A stretch of DNA of 64,000 nt from Drosophila miranda. Lineage: Eukaryota; Arthropoda; Insecta; Diptera; Drosophilidae. Both the position numbers and the translations under genes were made by a program. The stretch is taken from contig NC_046673.1 of the NCBI RefSeq assembly GCF_003369915.1, positions 13,252,001 to 13,316,000 on the forward strand. The letters run 5' to 3'. This document shows, one piece after another, positions 13,157-24,088 of the stretch; the stretch's first letter is position 1, and every line of letters starts with the position of its first letter. The notes beneath the pieces were generated by a model. That model saw only the letters and a list, made by a program, of their open reading frames with translations. It had not been told where the DNA came from and made no database searches.

Positions 13157-16100
13157 CTATGAAAGAGAAAAGAGGCGATAAGTTAAGCGTTAATCAATCG
13201 GTACAGCCTTGAGCCCAGCCTGCCGCAATGATCGATGATCTCTCATCACATTTCCCTATAAGATACACCCATGCAGAGCAGAGGATTACCCGACCGATTC
13301 GACCGTATTTGCGAAGCCATCCTCCCTTAGAGAGACTTTTCTCTAGCTTTTCATTCATGTTGGAAGTGAAATCTGCTAACCCAATTCAAAGAAATAATAT
13401 TAATGATTCCGGGCAAACATCTGTTTCTAAGCCACACGCTATATATGAGTTTCATAAATTTCTTTAGCTAACGAGGCCGAAATATTTGTTTAACCGATTA
13501 AATGGGTTAATTAGCATCCGATTAGCTTTGCTCTGATCAGAACACACCAGAATAAAACAGAACAGAAAAGAATGGTGAGAGAGAGAGATCCAAACAGTTC
13601 CGATGTTCGTTGATGGTTCACGTGATAAAACCCGCAACACGCGCCTATCCAATGCCCAACGGCACAGTGCCCCATACCCCCTAGCCCCATTCTCCATGCC
13701 CCCAACGATGGCAGTGCATTTATCATTTTTAACGATTGCACTTAATGCGTCGCAATTTCAACGAAGAGCCACAGCCAGTGCCCACAAGGAATCGGAATCG
13801 GAATCGATTGGAGGCAGAGAGCAAGGTTACGATATGGATATGGGCTATAGGGGCGTGGAACATTCGATATCTGAAGTTGAATATTGTAGATTGCAAATTG
13901 CAAATATGTAAAATGTAATATGTAAAATGCGTAATAAAATTGTTTGCAATAAAAATTATGCACAGTACATTTGGGGCTCAATGGCGATGCAATGGTGCGT
14001 GAAATATCCCCGGATGGATGGCGGCCGCCCGCCTGGACACTTTTCGCGGCCCATTCCCCATTCCAGTGGCCATCGATAAGGCATCATCGCCATCAGCATG
14101 ACTGGCTGATTTTCTGACGGACACGATGCCACGACAGCAAATGTGAATCCCACAACAGCGCCAAGGCAAAAATAATAATTATAATACGTAAGGGACCGGA
14201 TCAGGTAAACAAATGAAAATCAAATTAAGTTCAGCCCGAAAAAACGAAATCGATGGCAATGTCGACGAGTAAAAGATTAAAGATTAAATACCCAAAGGAA
14301 CTATTTCAGAAATGGCTTTAGAAATCAGTTCCCTGAAAATAAAGTATGAGAATTATATCAGCGATTCCATCAGCGACCAAATATCTTGTCTAATATTGAA
14401 ACATTCTTCAGGCATTGAATGGGATTCAAAAGCATTGAATGTCCTATAATTACAAGAGATGATATGTGATGTGAGAATGATAATGATAATGAAAAAAAAT
14501 ACAATTTCCGGACATATGTCATGTCTTATCCAGATGAACAATATTCTGTGAAGGAGACCCGACCGTCTGGGGAGCAAGGAGTCCCTGGGGAGGGGCGATT
14601 GCATTACAGGTCATAACTCAATCGGAGGAGGAGATGGATACGAGGACAACGGATTGCAATTACGAATGGAAAATGCAGAATGGAGAAGGGCCCGACTGCG
14701 ACTGCGACTGCTAATGAGACAAAGATGTAGATGGAGATGGAGATGGAGATACGAGACTGCGGATGGAAGGATGACTCCATAAAAGTGTAATTAAGCGAGG
14801 CATCAGGCAGTCGCGGGCCCAGGGCAATGACAAGGACAACCGACAACGATATTGAGCATTTGACACGTGTTGCTAATGTGCCCGTCGCCCACAGTCCACA
14901 GCGCCAAAGGGTTAGGATGTTAGCATGCCACAGCAGCCATACACAAGCTGCATCCCCGCATACCATCGTCCCATCGTCCCATCATCCATCCGATCCCATG
15001 GCCGATGGCGATGGCATATCAACGTTTTGTCAACACATTTGCCGCAAATTGAAATGTTTGATATGTGCGTCTTGGACTCGTCTCATGATTGATGAGCCAT
15101 CTCAGACCATCCCTCCCGGGGGGCCTTCGGGGGGAGGCAGTGAGGCCTCCAGTTGCAGAGCAGAAGCAGGTGCTGTGCTCCAGGGTCGCAGGTGCATCGG
15201 AGATTCTAACAGAAAAGATACTTTCGTATTCTTGTAGCTCATAAATTCCAATAGCTGCCTGGCCACTCCTCCTCCTCCTCCGCCTACTGCTTCCTCGCAT
15301 AGCTTCCGTCATTCCAACCCATTCCCCGGCCCCGGCCCCGGCCCAGGTCCCATCCACCATCGACTGGGATTTGTTTATACAGCCTGACCCTCACCTTTCT
15401 TGGCATGCACACCCGCCTCCACCGAAGGCAAACGCACGGAAATAGACTCTTGAGAAAGTTTTTACGCTTGGACAGGACAGCATAGAGGGCAGAGGAAGGA
15501 GAGAAGGCGCTGGACAGGTGGACAGGCTAGGCGGTGGAATGGAGTAGAGTGGTGTGGTGTGGTGTGGTGTGGTGTGGTGTGGCCTCTTCGTGGCAGTAAT
15601 TAAAAGAAACGAAAACCTGATAGGAAGACGGAACAGAAATAGATGTGGCTTATGCTTTACGGCTGCCTGCACTTTGATGTTTGACTTGTTTTGTTCGCTT
15701 TTGTGTCCTCCTGGAAGCACTTTCAAAGTAGATTGAGTTGACGTTCATGATATGAATAGAAAGATATGCACCAGGATTCCACAAGAAAAAGTTGTTGTCA
15801 AAAAGATCTGAAGCCTTAAATTGCAGTGCGCTAAATCGACTGATTCCTCATTCCCCCGTTTAAGAAATCTATTTCAAAAACTTGATTTCCATTAGAAGAA
15901 TCAGTCAATCATTTGTCAAACAGAAAAGAAAGACGCCTACATATGGCTGTAGATCGATCGTTGCTATGGCAGCTATATAATATAGTGAACCGATCTTGGC
16001 ATTGGTTTCCATTCACATACTTTGTATCCATATAATTTTGGGTGCTTTGAAGAATGGTAGGTGCTTCATAGGAGGCACTGCAATGGTATGTGGAGGACTG

Positions 16101-18520
16101 CTGACTCACATGCCAATCATTTGTGGTCTCTAGGGATGCCCCCCGCGTATCCTCTTCAACAAATAAAACTGTCGGTACTGTGATTTACTTGACCAGCGTA
16201 CAGCTTTCCATCATATTAAATAGTTCTTGAATGGACTGGGGATCAAGTGGATTCCTGTATTAAATACAACTGAGAAATTCCAAAAGTTTTATTCACTCAC
16301 GGAGCTGTTTAGATTGGAACTCAACTCTGACGGAGTCTACGCCCATTCGGTGGCAGTGCGAGTGCGAGGGCAGATGGAATTTTTATACCCTCGAATTGGG
16401 CAACAGACACAGAACAAAACTTTTTTTGGCCAAGAAGAACTAAGTTATAAACAAGATTCCGACTGGGCGGGCCACGGCCCCAATCAACAGGCAGCACAGA
16501 AAAACAAAACACAAAAACAAAAAATAAAGCAGGCAAATGATAAACACAAATATTTCTAGGGAGAGATGTGGAGATGCCTCTCCAAGTGCTCATCGGCATT
16601 CTAATAGCCGTTCCCATTCTGGCAAAGTTCTATATATATACAATCGATCCTATATATATATCGTAAGTACTTCTTATATAGTGAAAATCTCTGACGAGAG
16701 CATTCGGCCAAATGGCCCACCGAAGCACCCAACGATTCCTGTTCCCGGATCTTAATCCCAATCCGATTGATCCATTGAACCACTCAAGAGGCCTGCTCTG
16801 GCCCGTCTGCACATGCCAATGGGTTAATTGTTAACCCATTAAGGCAGCAATGCAAATCGAAATGGGGCTACCGGCTGCCACATGTGTATTAATCATCCAC
16901 ATCCACATCTCACTCTCTTCAACCTCTTCAATTACTATGAACGAGTGGGGCTTAGGATCGATCCCCCTCAGTAATCTTTGGGGGGGGGATGGAAGTGGAA
17001 GTGGTGGTGGTGGAGTTCATGTCAATAGTTTGGTTGTTTGAACTGCCGCTGACAGCACAAAAACAATACAGCAAGAACACACAAATGAATATAAATGTGA
17101 TGGCAAAATGGTTAATGTCGGGATTGGAGCTGCTGCTCATGGGTCAGAGGTCATGCGAGACACACACACACACACACACTCACACACCAGACAGACACAC
17201 AGGCATGGGGAAGTGGCAGTGGCACTGCCGAAATTAAGCGGTTTCTAGGCCGATTTGCCTTATTGGTTCTATTTGCTTGGGACTTCCTTTTTTTATCTCA
17301 GTTAGTTGCTCCTCTTAGCCTGTATCCTGGCTCTTTGCGTTTGCGTTTCAATCAACAAATTACGCCTGTAATTTTTCATTTTTTCACTTGGCAGCAGGGT
17401 CAGGGGTCATACCGCACCGTACATGTGCTCGTATGTAAATACCGATGTTCTATCTTCTATCCCAACATTCTTGCAAACCAAAGCCCCAGAACCGAATGTG
17501 TCCCTTTTCCAGCTGCTTTCACTTGAGTGAAAAACCCCATCAAGAATGGTATATCCGACTTAGAGATACCCCTCTACTTGGGGAGACATGTTCAGTGCCT
17601 AATGGCGAGAATTTTGAATGAATCGATTGCCAATAGCTTCACGGAGTTCCATATCTTTAAACCTGTGGCATTCCATTCCTTTTTGCCTTCTGCAATGCGT
17701 ACTGGGTATAGAAAATGCTCTGCCAAATGTTAATTAGATGTACCGCCGGGTCTGGCATTGACGTACGAGTAAGCCACTGAGGATGGGATCGTCTGTCTTC
17801 CTGCGCTCCCCATGGGGTTCAATACGAGTCGTGTCCTTATTGGAAACTTTTTCGATGGGTCTTAGATGAAAGCGAAATACATGATTAAAGTTCGGGGCAA
17901 ACTTTTACAAAGCCATTAACGTAGGGAATAGTATTTCCTTTGAGCTGAATTTGAAGCTGGTTCCTCGAAGGCGGCGACTAATTTTTCATCCTTATGAACG
18001 GGTGAAACGTTGTGATTAATGTAATCAATCAGCCACTGATTGACTAGCATTAGACAAAAAGTATTGCAAAGCATAATACCTATTTCCTAAATGGTTGTTT
18101 AAGATTCGCCACAACTTTTCGTATGTGTGAAACATAAATGAAGCACTACCACAAATTCATGTTTGATGTTTTTGGTATTGTTTTTGTTTCTTTGAAGTTG
18201 AAATCCTGTCTCACGTCATTAGCGAGGAGGAATGGTGGATTGAGGTCTGGATCTCTGGGGAGTCAATACCCATTATGCGCCCTTCAATCATAGGCAGAGC
18301 AATTGCCCAGCCCCACACTTGTGCTCGTTCGTTGGGGTTTCCTTGGTTTTGGCAATCACTCAGTGGTCCTGCAACTCCAGTCTTTGATGGCTGAGATGTC
18401 CATTTAGAAGAAGGACCTCTATCTATCTAGCTATCTATCCTCCCATACGATACGTATCACTTCCGCCTTGTGGTGTGGGAGTGGTCTAATGATGCATAAC
18501 CTTTACGAGATTGCCATTGC

Positions 18521-18552
18521 CGGACAGCCGGACAGCCGGACAGCCGGACAGT
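18521..18552. repeat. 8-bp tandem repeat CCGGACAG x4
   Basis: Four perfect head-to-tail copies of CCGGACAG, read directly. Confidence 0.9.
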
Positions 18553-19379
18553 CTCCATGGACAATTCAATTATGAGAAGTTTCACATTTCCTCGAAAATA
18601 AAATAAAATTATATGGATTACTTGATCAACTTAAAAGCTCACTCTGTCCCCGAGCAGCCTGCAACCTGATATTCGAGAGCCGAGCCTCCTTGCGGGCATC
18701 GATTAGCGTTGGTCTGGACAATGATGTGCTGGATGATGGTATGGTGGGGATGCTGTGGATTACTCAGGGCTGCTGAAATTGTAGAACATTTCCCCCTTAA
18801 ATGTAATGATTGTCCCGCATTCAAATTACCAGCAGCCCATACTCGTTTAAGGGGGCACATGGCTAGGGGACTCCATCCGAATCGAATGGGCAATTTCTTA
18901 GGACCCTTGAAGAGGGTGTTCCCCAAACCCAAACACATACTTACATATGTATGTGCATATTTCATACGAGTCCTCGAACTATGCCGCGGGCGACATATTC
19001 TTAAGTGGAAAATCGGTTGCCCGGTTTCCTTTCACATTTCCCCCAATCCCCTTCCGTCCCCTCCATTGATAGTGTGTCTGTATGGGCAGAGGTGGGCAAC
19101 GCACAAATTTTGAGGGCGCTCCTTGTCTGAGTTACAATTTGTTTTTTCCGGTTTTTCTTTGGCATTTTTTCCGCCACAATTACCAACGATTTTCACGCTT
19201 GCGTCTCGGACTAGAGACCGCTTTAGTATTTGCAGACAAAAAATTGGGGAATCATGATGGGTTTTTTTCGTTAGATGGTGTCTCTTGCGTCATTACGCTT
19301 TTTCACGTTTTCATGTTTTGTGGCCGGCGACCAATCGTCGTGTTAAACTGGACCTTAGCTTGGATTTTGTTGACGCTTT

Positions 19380-19700
19380 TTTATACCATCAGGGGTACGG
19401 TAATATATCAGAGCCAGAAGGATCCCAGCGCTTGCGATCATATAAAGTATATATACTCTTGATCTAGCCATGTCCGTCCGTTTTTCCGTCGCCTAGTTAT
19501 CAAAATTCAAAGAGAATTCAAAAGAATTCTTCCATCTATCAGATCTTGCAGAATATGGTTGCTATCGGATCATTACAGAGAGAATATAGGAACAATTTTA
19601 CTGTGGCTGTCTCCCCTGCCTCAATCTCACTCTCTGTCTCTGTCCTCTCTTTCACACAGAGTAGCTGAGCAATAAATAGCTAGCTCTTATATGTATACTG
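19380..19700. repeat. Dispersed-repeat fragment with GCCATGTCCGTCCG signature
   Basis: The run TATAAAGTATATATACTC, then CTTGATCTAGCC and ATGTCCGTCCGT, resembles a phrase that I recall from many repetitive non-coding sequences in Drosophila. No terminal repeats or ORF define an element here. The identification is from memory and the borders are approximate. Confidence 0.35.
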
Positions 19701-22700
19701 AAGCGGATGATCGGTTATTATAGTGTCGCAGTAGGTGTGCCGCGATTCCAAACGTTTCCACTGATTTTTTGTCATTTTTTGGCAAACCCTAAAAATGCTT
19801 GGCCGATATTTAGCAGATTTTTGGATTTACGAAAACACTGAAATGACTTATTTAGTTTATATTAATTTATAAAATTGGAACCAGTTATTCAAAAATCAAA
19901 ATATCCAAAACTTTTTCTCATACATATAAGATCTCATTAGATCTTTCTTAGGATCTGCACAGATAATACTTTAATGATTAAGCCCAAAAAAAAACCTCAA
20001 TTTGGACATATATTATTGGCAAATTGGAAATATCACTCAGATATTCCATTAAGACACACATTTATGGTGTATGCAAATCGTTTTATTTTTAAGCATTTAT
20101 TAGCATTTTGGGGGAACAAAAACACCTCTTACTACCCTAAAAAAATAACTTAAAAAAATAGAATAATAATTGCTCTTCCCCCCGTGTGCGTATCCTATAA
20201 TTCCAACAAATAGAATTTCCTTGCACGAAATTAAATTCCACTTGAGAAACTCAATCGAATAATTGACACATTCCCTGTATCTCCCCCATATTTCCACTGA
20301 AGCAATCGTTTCCAGGGAGAAGAGGACTTTTGGAGGCATGGAGACAAATGTAATCCCCATTCCCCAAACCATAAAAGGTATCCATTGGCGACTGATGGCC
20401 ACTGGCAGGGGATTTGCCTAAGCTTGTCGAACTGGCAACCACTAATAACAGAACTTTTTTGGCAGTACCAGTCCCACATACCACATCTACATGGCTCCAA
20501 GGCCGCGCTGCTGACCACCGAAACCGCAGAGAGGGCGCACCACTCGAACCACTAGAGCCATTCAAACCACAACAAAAACCACCCATCCAGCAGTCCAGCA
20601 TCGATGATAGCCCACCTCGAACCGCAAAGAGGGGCTTACCCTTACCCTTGCTCCTCAGCCATTGGCGAATTCATTCAAGCTCATAAATCTAAACGGCACC
20701 ACGCACTTACTCTTAATGACATTTTATTACAAAAATGTAACACAGACAACCACAGGGAAAGAGATATCCACTATGTAGAGAGCGATGAGAAGGGGAGAGA
20801 TAGAGACACGGAGTTGGGGAAAATCTCTTCCTATATAGCATCCATGGAATCCAGGAGGTCGTTTGCTCCATTTAATAACATAAATTAATATGCAAATTGA
20901 AGGAACAAAAATTTTTAATTGAAACTCGGTTGTGTACTTGTTTTGAAGAGGGTTCCATGCATATCTCCAGTATAAAATATTATAGGAATAAATGTATATC
21001 CATTGAAATATATTGGATGGACTATGAAATTGATTATTGTAAACCATTTTCCACATTTCACACAATTTCCAACTAGTTTTCATCAATCGGTACTTTGTTT
21101 CGTTTCTTTTTTTGGTTTTTGGTCTTAAATTTGTATGTCAATGGAGATCACAGATTTCATTCTTTATATAGGAATGCATATATTCCAACTTCCTCCAATG
21201 TTTCCCTCATGCGTAGCACATATGTATGTATTGTCTATTAATAAATCTCTTTATTATACTCCCATAAGAACTCCCAATTTGAACCATCGTTCTATTCATC
21301 TCAAATTGTATACTCTTTCATCCTATTATTATCTTAATGATATCATTCCACTCCAAACTTAAGTAGATAATACAATCACACTCTATTCAGGAAATATTTC
21401 AGCGAGTAACGAGTATCTGTATCTTCCCTCGCAAAGAGATCTACTGAGTTGTCCACATATGGCCAATATCTTGGCCAGCTTTGGTCTGTCTGGGGCGGCG
21501 CACTTGTTATTCTCGAAACATTGTAAATAAAGTAGATAAAAAATATACACCCGTTCCCATCCCATATCAAGATATCTTATGGCCCATACGAATAAACAAT
21601 TGCATTGTGATAAATAAACGATTATCAAGAAAAATCAAAACCGAAAAAAACACGGGGAAATTGAAAATAAAAATGGGAATTGTTTATTGGTCCAAGACGT
21701 ACGCATGATCCCGATTGACAGTGGCATCATTATCATCATTCCCGTCACAATATCTCTCTGGGGAGTTCTCGTCATCGTCGCGGGATTGTTGCCTATTTTC
21801 CTTCCGAATCGGGCCATAAACAATTTCCTAAGATTTCGTTTTTATATTTAGATTAAAACTGCAATCGCCACAAACACTGAAACCACAAGGGGGGGGAACG
21901 GGGACCCACCACACTGACAAAAAAAAAACACAAAAAACTTTCGACTTTTATTTCGATGCACTTCGAATTGAGATCGTCGCGAGATCGGTTTCGGTTGCGA
22001 ATTTATGCTGGGATCTCATAGATCCTCTATAGATCCGCTATAGTCTTGGCGCCACTCCGTCAATCGGCGGACTCTGTCGGACTCGACTCTCGGTGTGCGA
22101 TGAGCGGTGTGCGTTCGCTGCCAACGATAACAAACAACTGAAGGCGAATCGAATGTGGAGCCGAACGCTTGCAACATGTGGCATGCGGCATTTGACTCCC
22201 CTGGTGGCCCCGCTGCGTCCCGCCTCGTCCCGCCCCACACCTAACCCCAAGCCCACTCATTCACCAAAACGGCTGGCCAATCTATGAATGAATCGACAAA
22301 AAGCTCATCAGCGTCGCCTCCCACCCGGTACTGCCGTTCAAGTTCAAGGTGAAAAGCCCACGCCGCAAAGCTCTCCGCAAAAGCTCAGGAATGGAACGTT
22401 TTTCTGCTTACCGTTACGAGAGTGTTTGATAATTCATGTGGAAGTTCCATAGTTCGAACCCCTGCGGATCTCTCACTCGTCTCTCAGCGAGATGCCACCA
22501 AAGATGACGCTTCTCAAACAAACACAAGTTTTCTTAGGGAGGGAGACTCGATTATCGGATCGGATTGATACTGCGAAAAGTACATTAATTATTCATATGT
22601 ACATTCCATGAGTAAAGGAAGAATCTTGTTGAATTTCATTTGGTTTAGTTTTTTGCACTCCAGGGCTTCCAGTAAGTCCGACAAGAATGATACTTTACAG

Positions 22701-23051
22701 ATCTATTAGGGACTTAAATCGAGATCGGGAGAGCACATTCATTCATTCCTCACCTTCACCCCTAGCGGATCCAGGGGAAAAAATTCGATTTCTAAATCGT
22801 TTGATTTCGCTTCAAGTGTATATCTTTCCCACTTTCCCATTTCGCTTCTGTCATATCCCCCTTCGAGCGTAAGTAAACGCCTTTAGGCTGACCTAATGGC
22901 CACGTTAACAGTATGCGAATCAGTCTATCCAGATATAATGTCATTGAACATTTTATCTAAGCTATGCCTGTCATTGTTTGATGAGTCTGGAAATTCCCCT
23001 CAATCTCAATCTCAATCTTACTCTCAATCGTAGTGAAGCTCTTCTGTAACA

Positions 23052-23648
23052 ATGCCTACAGGACGCCAGAAAGTTCCAACCTTCAAGTGCGTAATAGTCG
23101 GCCATGAGGGATGCGGAAAGAGTGCCTTCATCCAGCGGCACTTGACGGGCCAGTTCGAGCAGCAATATTTGCCCACATTCGGGATCACGGTGATCAAACT
23201 TATATTCCAAACAACTCGCGGCCCAATCTGCTTCGAAATGTGGGAGGGAGGGAAGGCCGAGTACGTCCGATCCGAGGGTCCGAATCCATTTTTCAAAAAG
23301 GTCCACTGCGCCATTGTAATGTTCGACATCAGCCTGAAGGACCCCTCCAAGAACTTTGCAGCACTCCGCGCCATGACTGAGATGGTCTCGCCAAACGTTC
23401 TTAAATACGTTTGTTGCAACAAGGCGGATCTGAATCTGGACAAGCCCAACTCTCGGGAGACGAAGATCTACCGCTGTACAAAGATGTCTGTTAAGAATAA
23501 CATGAACACACTGGTGCCCTTTGAGCACATCGCGCGCAGAATTTTCAAAGACAGCTCGCTTCAGCTCATGTCCAGGACAACAATGCTGCCGGCACCAGTG
23601 AAGCCCCCTCGCCAGGAGACAGAGGCAGAAGAAGGCGAAGACCTTTAA
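23052..23648 (+). CDS. Diverged Ran-like GTPase, copy 1, acidic tail, 198 aa
   Basis: Intronless ORF from ATG 23052 to TAA 23648. Its order of motifs follows Ran: VPTFKCVIVGHEGCGKSAF is the G1 P-loop (Ran has GDGGTGKT); YLPTFG keeps the switch-I threonine; CNKADL is the G4 NKxD box; SVKNN stands in for SAK; a TMLPAPVK segment precedes an acidic end (EAEEGEDL) like Ran's DEDEEL. Switch II is badly altered: Ran's WDTAGQE reads WEGGKAE, losing the DxxG aspartate and catalytic glutamine, so GTP hydrolysis is doubtful. Lack of introns suggests origin by retroposition from ran, then duplication. The nearest relative is copy 2 on the other strand (29966-30607). Drosophila is known for recurrent, fast-evolving, male-biased nuclear-transport retrogenes (Ran-like, Ntf-2r); a germline role here is inference. 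Confidence 0.85.
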   Translation: MPTGRQKVPTFKCVIVGHEGCGKSAFIQRHLTGQFEQQYLPTFGITVIKLIFQTTRGPICFEMWEGGKAEYVRSEGPNPFFKKVHCAIVMFDISLKDPSKNFAALRAMTEMVSPNVLKYVCCNKADLNLDKPNSRETKIYRCTKMSVKNNMNTLVPFEHIARRIFKDSSLQLMSRTTMLPAPVKPPRQETEAEEGEDL

Positions 23649-24088
23649 GATCATACACCGATACACAGATACCCAAGACAGAGAGCGTGTGTGTGCGTGT
23701 ACACTGTACAGAAGTACACTATCAAAGGGTAGGTGCCTCATTTCCGATTCGACTCCCATTTAAGTCCCTAAGTAATCTGTAAGATATCGCTCCTTTCAGG
23801 CAAGTGTGGTGCCCAGTAATTCAATAGTTCGGAGGGCTGATTGTCCTTCGACCAATAACTCCCCTTGTGCCACGAGATGTGGCAACAAAAAAAGACTTCA
23901 TATCGGAACAGGCACAGCAACTCAAGAGGTTCGCATCTTTCATAAATAACTTACTATAATTAATCATAATTTAATTAACAATAAGAATAAAAACCACTTG
24001 AGAACATGAACGAAAACAAAAAAAACATACATTTCGAAAAATCACTAGAGAAAAGCCACGCCTCCTCCTCCTCCTTTTCGTCCTCCTC

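Larger units (their letters stand above)
13157..22900. other. Non-coding stretch: probable receptor 5' intron and upstream DNA
   Basis: Nearly 10 kb without a convincing ORF. It holds simple repeats (TGGTG near 15550, CA near 17160, CCGGACAG x4 near 18521-18552) and a dispersed-repeat signature near 19.4 kb. At about 21900-22130 the minus strand resembles a fly 5' leader (AATAAAAGTCGAAAG, long T-run), so the receptor's first exon may lie there; this is a guess. No start codon plus phase-1 donor was found. Confidence 0.5.

Noticed and set aside
15391-15410. Receptor first coding exon ATG CCA AGA AAG with a GTGAGG donor
   Set aside because: It would end in phase 0, but the next receptor exon opens in phase 1.
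18709-19113. 134-codon plus-strand ORF
   Set aside because: Trp/Met-rich low-complexity start, no recognisable domain, and overlapping open frames on the other strand.
22380-22480. tRNA-like B box (AGTTCGAACCCCT)
   Set aside because: No A box or cloverleaf pairing could be drawn upstream.
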